Assembly: GCA_022826195.1 (NCBI GenBank)
Contig: JAJDVI010000026.1
Coordinates: forward strand, 1 to 55,054
Origin: Acidobacteriota bacterium
GTDB taxonomy: Bacteria; Acidobacteriota; Vicinamibacteria; Marinacidobacterales; Marinacidobacteraceae
DNA length: 55,054 bases
Direction: 5' to 3'
A model generated the notes under the pieces. It was not told the origin of the DNA. It did no database searches and worked only from the letters and a program-made list of their open reading frames with translations. Below are positions 1 to 7,796 of the stretch, one piece after another (the stretch's first letter is position 1; each line of letters opens with the position of its first letter). Position numbers and translations under genes: made by a program.

Positions 1-29
1 GCCAGCGTCGAATCGAACCGGTCGCGGTC

Positions 30-58
30 TTGAAAACGTGGGACGCGCACGCTTAACC
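30..58 (+). promoter_or_regulatory. Promoter-like element TTGAAA-N17-TTAACC upstream of the first adaptor gene
   Basis: TTGAAA lies at 30-35 and TTAACC at 53-58 with a 17-nt spacer. The same two hexamers with the same spacer recur at 3478-3506, and the spacer ends in CACGC in both copies. The spacing fits a sigma-70 type promoter, although TTAACC is a poor housekeeping -10. The adaptor ATG at 71 lies only 12 nt downstream, so a transcript from here would be nearly leaderless. The regulatory role is inferred. Confidence 0.45.
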
Positions 59-70
59 AATTCGGTAGCC

Positions 71-1324
71 ATGGATATAGCCCGTGAAGGAGTCGCTGCG
101 AGTCGCCACCGGCGCCGCATTGCTTTCGTTTGCTCGGGGGCCGTCCTTCTGGTCGCCCTCGTCCTGTTGGTCCTCGGGCTCGCCCCCGCCGCTCCGGCCG
201 TGGACCGCGCGAACCTCTTCGTGGACACGGTCCGGCGAGGCGAGATGCTGCTGAGCGTCCGGGGGGCCGGCACGCTGGTGCCGGTGGACGCGCGGCGGGT
301 AGCGGCCGGCACGTCCGGACGGGTGGCAACGGTGCACGCGCTCCCGGGAGTCCGGGTCGGACCTGAAACGGTGATCCTGACCCTTGAGAACCCGCGTCTG
401 GTCCAGGAACTCACGGGTGCGGAACTGGATCTCGCCGCCGCTGAGGCGAGCCTGCACGACCGTCGGGTGCAGCTCCGTCGCGCCGTGTTGCAGCAGCGCT
501 CGGTGCTCGCTTCTGTCGAGGCGGAGTTCCGGCAGGCCGCCCTCAACGCGGAAGCCGACGCGGAGATCTACGCCGAGGGGATCATCGGCCGGATCGCCTT
601 GGAGGACAGCCAGGAAGCCGCGGCCGAACTCCGGATGCGCGCCGAGCACGAGGCAGAGCGTCTCCGCCTCGCGCAGCAGGTGGCGGCGGCCGAGCTCGTC
701 GCCGAAGAAGCGCGCGTCGCGCGGTTGCGGGCGGTGGCGGAACTCCAGCAGGAGTTGGTGTCGCGGCTCAAGGTTCGGGCCGGCATTGCCGGCGTTGTCC
801 AGGAGGTGACGGTGGAGGTCGGCGAGCGGGTGGCGCCTGGAGACAGCCTCGCCAGGGTCGCCGAACCTTCCCGCCTGAAGGCCGAGCTGCGGATTGCGGA
901 AGTCCAGGCGAAGGACATCGAGGTGGGGCAGACGGCCCGCGTGGACACCCGGAACGGAATCGTCTCCGGCCGTGTTAGCCGAGTGGAACCGGCTGTCCGC
1001 GACGGCGCGGTAACTGTGGACGTGATGCTGACCGATGAACTGCCCCGCGGCGCCCGGAGCGAACTCTCGGTGGAGGGTCTCGTCGAGATCGAGCGGCTTG
1101 AGGATGCGCTACACGTCGGGCGTCCGGCGTTCGGGCAGGAAGGGGAGGAGGTGGATCTGTTCCGGGTTTCCGGGGACGGGAGCCACGCCGTCCGCGTAGG
1201 TGTGCGCCTCGGCAGGTCCTCGGTCGACACCGTGGAGATCCGCGAGGGGCTGATGGAAGGCGACGCGGTGATCCTTTCCGACACTTCGGCCTGGGACGGG
1301 TATGAGCGGATACGCCTGCGATGA
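71..1324 (+). CDS. HlyD/MacA-family periplasmic adaptor, first copy
   Basis: This is a membrane-fusion (adaptor) subunit that would bridge an inner-membrane ABC permease and a TolC channel. It has a basic N-terminus (about residues 1-17), one membrane segment (about 18-40), a biotinyl-lipoyl-like half near VRGAG, a long alpha-helical hairpin rich in Ala, Glu and Arg (about 110-235), the second lipoyl half (VRAGIAGVVQEV), and a beta-barrel/membrane-proximal end. The ATG at 71 is chosen because the start (Met-Asp followed by a basic stretch and the membrane segment) aligns with that of the second adaptor. An ATG at 38 is in frame but lies inside the promoter-like element. There is no good Shine-Dalgarno. 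The ATPase gene follows after 75 nt. Family assignment is firm; the substrate is unknown. Confidence 0.88.
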   Translation: MDIAREGVAASRHRRRIAFVCSGAVLLVALVLLVLGLAPAAPAVDRANLFVDTVRRGEMLLSVRGAGTLVPVDARRVAAGTSGRVATVHALPGVRVGPETVILTLENPRLVQELTGAELDLAAAEASLHDRRVQLRRAVLQQRSVLASVEAEFRQAALNAEADAEIYAEGIIGRIALEDSQEAAAELRMRAEHEAERLRLAQQVAAAELVAEEARVARLRAVAELQQELVSRLKVRAGIAGVVQEVTVEVGERVAPGDSLARVAEPSRLKAELRIAEVQAKDIEVGQTARVDTRNGIVSGRVSRVEPAVRDGAVTVDVMLTDELPRGARSELSVEGLVEIERLEDALHVGRPAFGQEGEEVDLFRVSGDGSHAVRVGVRLGRSSVDTVEIREGLMEGDAVILSDTSAWDGYERIRLR

Positions 1325-1399
1325 TCACGCTTGACGTAGTGCGCCTGCGGCTAATGGCCGAGAGCGGGAAACCCAACTCACCTTTGAAAGGAGCGTTGC

Positions 1400-2083
1400 A
1401 TGCCTGACCCTGTCATCCGGCTGAGTGGCATCAGCAAGATCTTCCATACGGACGAGGTGGAGACGCACGCCCTGTCCGAAGTGAGCCTGCGCTTTGACGC
1501 GGGCGACTACGTGGCGGTTTCCGGGCCTTCGGGGTGCGGGAAGTCCACGCTGCTTTCGATCCTGGGCTTGCTCGATACGCCGAACGCGGGGGAGTACCTG
1601 CTGAACGGCCGCTCGGTGGCGAACCTCGGTCTTGCCGAGCGAGCCCGGATCCGCAACCGGGAGGTCGGTTTCATCTTCCAGGCGTTCAATCTCATCGGCG
1701 ACCTCACGGTGTTCGAGAACGTGGAGTTGCCGCTGGTGTACCGGGGGACCCCGGGCATTGAGCGGAAGCGGCGTGCGCGGGAGGCCCTGGAGCGCGTCGC
1801 CATGTCGCACCGTCGCAATCACTTCCCGTCGCAGCTTTCCGGGGGCCAGCAACAACGAGTGGCGGTGGCCCGGGCCGTCGTCGGGGAGCCTTCCATCCTG
1901 CTCGCCGACGAACCGACGGGCAACCTCGACTCGACGAACGGCACCGAGGTGATGGAGATGCTGGACGCGCTCCATCAGGGAGGGGCGACCATCTGCATGG
2001 TCACGCACGACCCGCGCTATGCCGACCGCGCGGAGCGGACCATTCGTCTGTTCGACGGTCGGATCGTCCCGGACCCGGAATAG
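1400..2083 (+). CDS. ABC transporter ATPase, LolD/MacB type
   Basis: This is the nucleotide-binding subunit for the FtsX-like permease of this locus. The 227-aa length is normal for a stand-alone LolD/MacB-type ATPase. Walker A is GPSGCGKS (residues 42-49), the Q-loop is in IFQAFNLI, the signature is LSGGQ (146-150), Walker B and the D-loop are [12 protein letters not shown] (about 166-177), and the H-loop is VTHD. GAAAGGAG precedes the ATG with good spacing. It sits between the two adaptor genes and 26 nt before the second. All catalytic motifs are intact, so it should be active. It is the only ATPase in the cluster. Confidence 0.93.
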   Translation: MPDPVIRLSGISKIFHTDEVETHALSEVSLRFDAGDYVAVSGPSGCGKSTLLSILGLLDTPNAGEYLLNGRSVANLGLAERARIRNREVGFIFQAFNLIGDLTVFENVELPLVYRGTPGIERKRRAREALERVAMSHRRNHFPSQLSGGQQQRVAVARAVVGEPSILLADEPTGNLDSTNGTEVMEMLDALHQGGATICMVTHDPRYADRAERTIRLFDGRIVPDPE

Positions 2084-2109
2084 GGGAGCCGGGCCGAAGG
2101 AGGCGCGCG

Positions 2110-3369
2110 ATGGATTTCCAGATTGCCAACCGGCAACGGAAACGCCGAAACCGGCGGTTGCTCTTCGCCGCCGGAGGGACGGTCGCGTTGGCGGCCTTGC
2201 TGATCGGGCTCGGACGGATCGCCCCCGCCGTTCCCGAGGTGCAGCGTTCGGCCGTCTGGACGGGCGTTGTCGAGCGGGGCGAGTTCGCGCGACAGGTGCG
2301 CGGCCCCGGCAGCCTGCAGGTACCGCCTGAACAGGTCCGCTGGCTGGCCGCTGAGACCCGGGGACGGGTCGAGGAGCGGCGTGTTCTGCCGGGGACTCCG
2401 GTCGAGGCCGACACGGTGCTCCTCGTGCTCTCGAATCCGGAGTTGGTCGAGCAGACCCGCGAGGCCGAGCTGGAGCTCCGCGCCCAGGAAGCGGAACTCC
2501 GCCGACTGCTGGATCAGACCCGATCGGACTTGCTGGACCAGCAGAACGCGGCCGGACAGTTGGCGTCCTCCTCGGCAAAGGCGCGGCGGCGCGCCGAGGC
2601 CGACGAGATGCTGTTCGAAGCCGGACTGGTCGGCGAACTCATTCACCGGCGCAGCCATCTGACCGCCGAAGAGTTCGCGACGCGCCACTCGCTCGAAGAG
2701 GAACGGCTCTCCATCCTTTCGGATTCGAGCGCCGCCCAGATCGCGTCCAAGGAGGCGACAGTGGCCCGCTATCGCGCCGCGCTGGAGCTCCGCCAGCGCC
2801 AGTTGGCAGCGCTCACGGTGCGGGCCGGACAGGGAGGAACGCTGCTGGAGGTCCCGGTCGAGGTCGGGGAGGAAGTGAGTCCGGGGCAGAACCTGGCGCG
2901 CGTCGCCGATCCCCGGGAACTGAAGGCGGTGCTGCGCATCGCCGAAACCCAGGCTCGGAACGTGGAACCCGGCCAGTCGGCGCTGGTGGACACCCGGAAC
3001 GGAGTAGTGGAAGGCGTCGTGTCCCGGGTCGATCCCGGCGTGCGGGACGGAACCGTGGCGGTGGACATCCGGCTCGAAGGCGACCTTCCCCGGGGCGCCC
3101 GTCCGGACCTTTCGGTGGATGGCACGATCGAACTGGCCCGGATTCAGGACACGCTCCACGTCGGCCGGCCGGCCTACGGCCAGCCGGGGAGCACAGTCGG
3201 GCTCTTCCGGATCGCACCCGACGGTCAGACGGCAATGCGTGTCCCGGTGGAGCTGGGCCGGAGTTCGGTGAGCCGGATCGAGGTGCTCAGCGGCCTCGCC
3301 GAGGGGGACGAGATCATCCTCTCCGACACCTCCTCTTGGGACGACACGGACCAGATCCGTTTGCGGTAG
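2110..3369 (+). CDS. HlyD/MacA-family periplasmic adaptor, second copy
   Basis: This is a second adaptor of the same pump, 419 aa. The N-terminus is basic (RQRKRRNRR), followed by one membrane segment (about 18-38). Next come a lipoyl half, a long helical hairpin (about 110-225), a second lipoyl half and the barrel domain. AAGGAGG lies 6 nt before the ATG. The C-terminal third is clearly paralogous to the first adaptor: both have VDTRNG, LPRGAR, LHVGRPA, LGRSSV and ILSDTS followed by a terminal IRLR. The hairpin regions have diverged, so this looks like an old tandem duplication split by the ATPase gene. A mixed adaptor ring or two alternative rings are both possible. Confidence 0.9.
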   Translation: MDFQIANRQRKRRNRRLLFAAGGTVALAALLIGLGRIAPAVPEVQRSAVWTGVVERGEFARQVRGPGSLQVPPEQVRWLAAETRGRVEERRVLPGTPVEADTVLLVLSNPELVEQTREAELELRAQEAELRRLLDQTRSDLLDQQNAAGQLASSSAKARRRAEADEMLFEAGLVGELIHRRSHLTAEEFATRHSLEEERLSILSDSSAAQIASKEATVARYRAALELRQRQLAALTVRAGQGGTLLEVPVEVGEEVSPGQNLARVADPRELKAVLRIAETQARNVEPGQSALVDTRNGVVEGVVSRVDPGVRDGTVAVDIRLEGDLPRGARPDLSVDGTIELARIQDTLHVGRPAYGQPGSTVGLFRIAPDGQTAMRVPVELGRSSVSRIEVLSGLAEGDEIILSDTSSWDDTDQIRLR

Positions 3370-3477
3370 CGAGACGCCGAGCAGCTCGCGCACTCGCTCT
3401 CCCCGATGAATCGCGGGGGCTGTTGGCGCGGCGGAGACGATGTTTCTGCGCCATGTGGCGCTCCCGAGATTTGGGTC

Positions 3478-3506
3478 TTGAAAACCCGGTCACGGCACGC
3501 TTAACC
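3478..3506 (+). promoter_or_regulatory. Second copy of the TTGAAA-N17-TTAACC element, upstream of the ankyrin gene
   Basis: TTGAAA is at 3478-3483 and TTAACC at 3501-3506, again 17 nt apart, with TCTTGAAAAC and CACGCTTAACC conserved against the copy at 30-58. It precedes the ankyrin-repeat gene by about 43 nt. The conservation of both hexamers and spacing, while the spacer middle differs, is what a shared promoter would look like. The sigma factor encoded at 7797-8855 is an obvious candidate for recognising it; that link is inference. Confidence 0.45.
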
Positions 3507-3549
3507 CATGGGTAGACAGGGACTGCATGGGAGTCCCGGGAGGCAGCGA

Positions 3550-4395
3550 ATGACTCCAGAGACAGCGAGACGGGTCCGGTTGGGGGCCTATGGGGCAGTG
3601 GTCGCCGCGCTGGTGGCGCTCGGGACGACCTCGATCGCCCGACTGGGCAATGATTCCGCCGTAGGCGCCGCGGGCTCGGAAGAGCGACCGCCGGCCATTC
3701 GCATCGAAGCCCCCACCGACCTGGAAGAGACGGTCGAGATGGCCGAGCAGAAGGCAGCCATCGACGACACGACCGAAGTAGGACAGCTGGTGGCCGCGGC
3801 GCGCGCGGGAGACGCCGGCCGGGTGCGAACTCTGCTGGGCGAGGGCGTTTCCGCGAACGGGCGTGAAGCGCTGAACGGTCATGGACCGCTGCATCAGGCA
3901 GCGCGCGCCAATTCGCTGGAAGTCGTGGACCTCCTGCTGGCGGCCGGCGCGGACCCGTCTGCGCCCGACGGGCAGGGCGTCACCCCGCTCATGCGCGCGG
4001 CCGATTCGGTCGCGCTGGACGCGGGAAGGCGGCTCCTGGCGGCAGGCGCTGAAATCAACGCACAGCATGATCCGGATGGGAACACCGCGCTGACGCATCT
4101 GGTCGGAGGAATGTTCCGCCGGCGCATGACGGGCGAGGCACCGCCGAACGGGTCCGATCCCATCGGGTTCGCGCGCCTGTTGCTCGAACGCGGCGCCGAC
4201 CCGAATCTGGAGAACCGCAGCGGCGACGAACCCCTGAAGGCAGTTGTCGCCATGCAGGATGCGCCGCTCCTGGAGCTACTGCTGGAGCACGGCGCTCGGC
4301 TGGACGGAGTTTCTGACATCCATCTGTTGGCCCGGATTCCGGGTCCGGTTGGCCAACTCGTCCAGGCAGCGTTGCAGGACGCCAGCGAGGAATAG
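3550..4395 (+). CDS. Membrane-anchored ankyrin-repeat protein
   Basis: This 281-aa protein has one N-terminal hydrophobic segment (about residues 9-27) after a short basic stretch, then an acidic linker, then about five ankyrin repeats (recognisable as GPLHQAARANSLEVVDLLLAAGADP, one TPLMRAAD unit, and LLLERGADPN). With one uncleaved segment the repeats would face the periplasm, or be released if it is a signal peptide. GGGAGG sits 6 nt before the ATG at 3550, which decides this start over an in-frame ATG at 3508. It lies within the pump cluster, between adaptor and permease genes. Ankyrin repeats bind proteins, so a chaperone, immunity or pump-assembly role is conceivable. No enzymatic domain is visible. 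Confidence 0.8.
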   Translation: MTPETARRVRLGAYGAVVAALVALGTTSIARLGNDSAVGAAGSEERPPAIRIEAPTDLEETVEMAEQKAAIDDTTEVGQLVAAARAGDAGRVRTLLGEGVSANGREALNGHGPLHQAARANSLEVVDLLLAAGADPSAPDGQGVTPLMRAADSVALDAGRRLLAAGAEINAQHDPDGNTALTHLVGGMFRRRMTGEAPPNGSDPIGFARLLLERGADPNLENRSGDEPLKAVVAMQDAPLLELLLEHGARLDGVSDIHLLARIPGPVGQLVQAALQDASEE

Positions 4396-4690
4396 GCACC
4401 ATGGGCATCCTCCGCACCGCGCGGGACGGTACTGCCGGCATCGGCAGGACCGCTGCCGATTCCCCCGCGATGCGGGGCGCCGCGGCGAATCGGGCGGAGG
4501 TAGTCATTGACGACCGCTCGCATCGCCGGGTGGATGGTCCCCGCACGAGCGCGGCTGCTGCGGTGCGCGATGCCAGGTGTCGCGAACTCCCACCCGGGGG
4601 GCGGAGCATCGCATCTGGTTGCGAACGCGCCCACCGGCCGCGCGGCCCTCCGGGGCTGGTCCGGCACAGCCCCTGGCTGCGCCGCTCCCC
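4396..4690. other. Structured intergenic stretch with short hairpins, no convincing gene
   Basis: This 295-bp stretch follows the ankyrin stop codon. It contains several short palindromes, such as CTGCCG-GCAT-CGGCAG (4432-4447) and CCCGC-GAT-GCGGG around 4465. Open frames run through it on both strands, but none has a good ribosome-binding site, signal peptide or recognisable domain, so they are not called. It may be a structured 3' or 5' untranslated region for the neighbouring genes. Confidence 0.4.
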
Positions 4691-4710
4691 GTGAGACCAA
4701 CTGGTCTCAC
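4691..4710. promoter_or_regulatory. Perfect 20-bp palindrome upstream of the peptide gene (candidate operator)
   Basis: The arms GTGAGACCA and TGGTCTCAC are exact reverse complements separated by AC. The palindrome ends 37 nt before the ATG of the small peptide gene. Dyad symmetry of this size in this position suits a dimeric regulator. The loop is too short for an efficient RNA hairpin and no T-run follows, so a terminator is less likely. No cognate regulator gene is seen in the window. Confidence 0.45.
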
Positions 4711-4747
4711 GGTCCCCGCAACCGTCTCATCACCGATGGAGGAACAA

Positions 4748-4898
4748 ATGAGACTCTCACTCAAGAGGAACTTGGTCGGTCTGCTGGCCTTGGCTGGCGC
4801 CTCCCTGGGGACTCACGGCATCTGTCGCGTTTGCTGACTGCTACCTGGTCTGGGTGTGCATCGGCAACTGGTGCGGCTGGATCCTGGTCTGCATCTAG
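4748..4898 (+). CDS. Small secreted Cys/Trp-rich peptide gene, disrupted by one extra G
   Basis: GGAGG lies 5 nt before the ATG (GGAGG-AACAA-ATG). The frame gives a classic signal-peptide start (MRLSLKR, then NLVGLLALAGASL) but would end after 29 codons. If one G of the run at 4807-4810 is removed, the frame continues as GLTASVAFA, an ideal signal-peptidase site, followed by a 20-residue mature peptide with the pattern D-C-x5-C-x4-C-x5-C-I. That mature part contains three Trp and is otherwise strongly hydrophobic. The TAG is at 4896-4898. The repaired product is 49 aa. The gene sits between the ankyrin and permease genes of a MacAB-TolC-like pump, the position expected of its substrate. The extra G may be a sequencing error, a programmed frameshift or genuine decay. 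The family is not recognised. Confidence 0.6.
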
Positions 4899-5020
4899 GA
4901 AGGATCGTGACCTTGGTCGGATCGTTGGTCTGCTCCTGGAGAGCATCCCGGCGGCGAACTGACGCCGGGCGGCACAGGGAGACCCCAGGCGCCGGGGAAC
5001 ATTCGATCCGCATCCAACTC

Positions 5021-5046
5021 GGGAAAGTCGTCAGACCGGCTTTCCC
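5021..5046 (+). terminator. Hairpin after the peptide gene, possible weak terminator
   Basis: GGGAAAG (5021-5027) and CTTTCCC (5040-5046) are perfect complements around a 12-nt loop. The hairpin lies between the peptide gene and the small ORF preceding the permease. There is no downstream T-run, so it could attenuate rather than terminate, or act as a processing or stability element. Confidence 0.3.
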
Positions 5047-5077
5047 GGGTACACGTTGTACTGTGGAGAGTGACCAC

Positions 5078-5179
5078 ATGGAGCGCGGGGCGCGTCCCGA
5101 TGCGAAACGACTCTGGTGTTCGTTCGCGCACGCGAGGGCGCTACGGACGCGTCAGTGCTCGGTCGGGAGATCCAGGTGA
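5078..5179 (+). CDS. 33-aa basic ORF overlapping the permease start
   Basis: The ATG at 5078 is preceded by GGAGAG at 7-nt spacing. The TGA at 5177-5179 overlaps the GTG start of the permease (GTGA). That arrangement is typical of translational coupling. The product (starting MERGARPDAKRLW) is Arg-rich with two Cys and has no signal peptide or known domain. It may be a leader ORF that sets permease translation, or a chance reading frame. Confidence 0.35.
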   Translation: MERGARPDAKRLWCSFAHARALRTRQCSVGRSR

Positions 5180-7602
5180 TCCGCATCCGCGCCGCCGTCA
5201 TTGCCGCCCTGCGGTCTTTTGGCGTCGCTCCTGGGAACACCATCGGCGTCTGCCTGACCCTCGCGGTTGCGGTTGGCGCCGCGCTCGCCGTCGAAGCCGT
5301 CTGGGACACCGCGATCGTCCGCCCGCTGGTTTTCCGGGATCCCGGGAAGGTCGTAAACGTCACCCTCGAATCCCCGCCCGGAGCTTCCACGCTTGGCCGC
5401 GCTTTTGGCAACAACCTGATGCCTTCCGAAGTTGAAACGCTGCGCCGGGATTCGCTGGCGTTCGAATGGATCGGGACCTGGGCGCCCCGCGCGTATGTCC
5501 TGGAAACGGGTTCGACGGCCGCTTACGTTGGCGCGGCGCTCGTGTCGCCGGGGATGCTCGAAACGCTGGGCGTCGCGCCCGAGGCCGGACGGCTCTTTGC
5601 TGCCGAGGACCACGCGCCGGCATCGGCTGCGTACTCGGTGCTCGCGGAACCGGCGTCCGAGGTCGCGATCGTGAGCCACGATCTGTGGCTCACCGGGTTC
5701 GCTGGACAGGAGATCGGTCGCGCTGACGTGACGCTGGACGGCCGGCCGTTCCGGATCGTCGGCGTCATGCCGCCTGAGTTCGTATTCCCGTCCTCCGGCA
5801 TCCAGATCTGGCTGCCGGCGAGGGAGGCCCGGGAACGGCCCGCTGCCGAAGGCGCGGAGGGAATCTCGCTTGGCTTCCCGGTTGTGGGCCGCCTCAACCC
5901 GCATGTCACGCCGGCCGCGGCCGCGGCCGAGGCGACCAGCTTGATCGCAAATCTGGAGTGGCGGACTGGGGAGGAACGCATCACGATCACTCCCGTGCAC
6001 GAGGACCTGACGGCTTCGCTGCGCCCCACGCTCCTCGTCCTGCGCGCGGGGGCGTGGCTGCTGATCCTGGTCGGCGCATTCAGCGTGAGTTCGTTGCGTT
6101 TCTCGCGCGCGTTGGCGGAACGGCGGACCGCGGCCATCCGCCGAGCACTGGGAGCAGGGCCGCGGGACGAACTCGTCGCGAGCGCGGTACGCGTCGGAGC
6201 CGAAGCTCTCCTGATCTTTCCGGGAGCCGTGTTTGTTGCCCTGGCAGTGCTCAGCGGAATGCGTAGCCTCGGGAGTGACCTCCCGTTCGCCGAGGCCTGG
6301 CGGCTCGGCGCATCGTCACTGGCGATCGGGTTCCTCGCCGCCCTTCTCGCGGCCACGCTCGTGGAGCTGCCGCAACTGGTGGCGACAGCGCGGGCGTGGC
6401 GGCATTCGGCGCTCGATTCGGCGCGCGGCCAGATCGTCGCCCGACCGTTCGCGTTCGCTTTCCTGGCCGGCGGAACGGCTGCGTCCGTGGTGGTCCTCAC
6501 CGGGGTCGTAGTGCTCGGCGGCAGCGTCTTGGCGCTCCGCGAAGGAAGAGGGGGCTACTCCGCGGAGGGGCTCACCGTGGCGACGGTGGATTTCGGCGGT
6601 TGGGGTGATGGCGCGGTCGCGCCCGAAACACGGGCGGCGCTGCTCGACCAGAGCGTGGCGCGACTTACGGCGCTGCCCTCCGTGCGGGCTGCGGCATATG
6701 CCGAGACGATGCCCGATGAACAGAGCGGCAGGGGCGGGTCGTATGTCGATGACGGCCGGCCCGTTGACTTCACCGAACGACGGGTCGGCCCCGGGTTCCT
6801 GGGAGTGCTGGGTGTCGAGCCGGTCGCCGGCCGGGAACTCATCGCCTCGGACGGTCCCTCCGCCGGGCAGGTCGCGGTCCTCGACCGTTCCTTCGCACGC
6901 CGGCTCGGGGACGCGCCGCTGGGCCGGACGGTCAGGGTCATGGGTAGCGCATACCAGGTTGTCGGCGTTGTCCCGGACGTGCTCACCTTTCCGATGACGG
7001 CCAGGAGCCCCACCATCTACACGCCGTATGCGTCTCCGGCGGGACTCTCCTTCCCCTTTCCCCGAGCACAGATCGTCGTTCGGACTGCCGGCGAGCCGTC
7101 CGCGGAAGTACTGGCCGCCGTCCGCCGCACGGTTGGGGAAGTAGACCCGCGGCTCCGCGTGCTGCGGGTGGAATCGGTGTGGCGGCAGCGGTCGCGCGAG
7201 CTCGGCAGCCCGGTGCTCGGGTCCTTCGTGCTCGTGATCTTCGGAGCTGCCGGCGTCCTGCTCAGCATTCTGGGCGGGATGGGGCATGTCAGCGAGCACC
7301 TGACGAGCGAAGCGCCCTCCATCGCGGTGCGCCAGGCTCTCGGCGCCGAACCGGGGGCGCTCCAGTGGGAGGTTGTAAAGCGGACCGCGCTGGCGGTGAC
7401 CGCCGGGATCGTCGCCGGACTCGGCATCGGATTCCTCCTGACGCGGGTCCTCATGAACCGAATTCCCTGGGTGGGAACTCCCGAAACCGTGCTGTTCCTC
7501 GGCCCGGCCGCGCTGCTTGGGCTGGCTCTTTGGGCTGCGGCGGCGGTGGTCGCCTGGCGGGAACTCCGTTCCAGCCCGTGGGGGACCCTGAAGGCGCTGT
7601 AG
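5176..7602 (+). CDS. Duplicated FtsX/MacB-type permease (ADOP family)
   Basis: This is the inner-membrane permease of the pump, 808 aa from GTG 5176. That start has GGGAG 6 nt upstream and overlaps the preceding small ORF; an in-frame GTG at 5116 lacks a site. There are eight predicted membrane segments in a 1+3 then 1+3 pattern, that is two tandem FtsX units. Each has a large periplasmic domain after its first helix (about residues 45-285 and 460-690). This is the layout of acidobacterial duplicated orphan permeases, in which one chain can supply both halves of the MacB dimer. Here it is not an orphan: an ATPase, two adaptors and a TolC lie in the same direction around it. The MacB family moves substrates from the periplasm through TolC. 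Confidence 0.9.
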   Translation: MIRIRAAVIAALRSFGVAPGNTIGVCLTLAVAVGAALAVEAVWDTAIVRPLVFRDPGKVVNVTLESPPGASTLGRAFGNNLMPSEVETLRRDSLAFEWIGTWAPRAYVLETGSTAAYVGAALVSPGMLETLGVAPEAGRLFAAEDHAPASAAYSVLAEPASEVAIVSHDLWLTGFAGQEIGRADVTLDGRPFRIVGVMPPEFVFPSSGIQIWLPAREARERPAAEGAEGISLGFPVVGRLNPHVTPAAAAAEATSLIANLEWRTGEERITITPVHEDLTASLRPTLLVLRAGAWLLILVGAFSVSSLRFSRALAERRTAAIRRALGAGPRDELVASAVRVGAEALLIFPGAVFVALAVLSGMRSLGSDLPFAEAWRLGASSLAIGFLAALLAATLVELPQLVATARAWRHSALDSARGQIVARPFAFAFLAGGTAASVVVLTGVVVLGGSVLALREGRGGYSAEGLTVATVDFGGWGDGAVAPETRAALLDQSVARLTALPSVRAAAYAETMPDEQSGRGGSYVDDGRPVDFTERRVGPGFLGVLGVEPVAGRELIASDGPSAGQVAVLDRSFARRLGDAPLGRTVRVMGSAYQVVGVVPDVLTFPMTARSPTIYTPYASPAGLSFPFPRAQIVVRTAGEPSAEVLAAVRRTVGEVDPRLRVLRVESVWRQRSRELGSPVLGSFVLVIFGAAGVLLSILGGMGHVSEHLTSEAPSIAVRQALGAEPGALQWEVVKRTALAVTAGIVAGLGIGFLLTRVLMNRIPWVGTPETVLFLGPAALLGLALWAAAAVVAWRELRSSPWGTLKAL

Positions 7603-7781
7603 GGGGAGCCGTGAGCACCGGGTGTCGCGGTCGGCTGACTTCGGTATCCCCATTCGCGTCCGAGAGTCCGTGGGCCGGAGCGCGGTCTTCCAGGGTCGAA
7701 ACCCGAGTGACGCTTAGGGAACCGGAGCCATCAGGAATCCGTTACTACCTATGTCAGCCGGCTTCTGGAAAGCACATCCGC

Positions 7782-7790
7782 AGGAGGTGA
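7782..7790 (+). promoter_or_regulatory. Near-perfect Shine-Dalgarno before the sigma factor gene
   Basis: AGGAGGTGA (followed by TT) matches the 16S anti-Shine-Dalgarno almost end to end and is 6 nt before the ATG at 7797. It is the strongest ribosome-binding site noticed in the window. It sets the start over a TTG at 7791 and suggests efficient translation of the sigma factor. Confidence 0.8.
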
Positions 7791-7796
7791 TTGACC

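Noticed and set aside
4401..4694. 97-codon frame after the ankyrin gene
   Set aside because: No ribosome-binding site or domain, and the sequence is dominated by short hairpins.
4899..5020. Second peptide gene after the Cys/Trp peptide, suggested by a repeated CTTGGTCGG motif
   Set aside because: The similarity covers only a few bases and no start codon with signal peptide is present.
7690..7730. Possible third copy of the TTGAAA-N17-TTAACC element before the sigma gene
   Set aside because: Only GTCTT, GAAAC and ACGCTTA are recognisable and the spacing differs, so it is not called.
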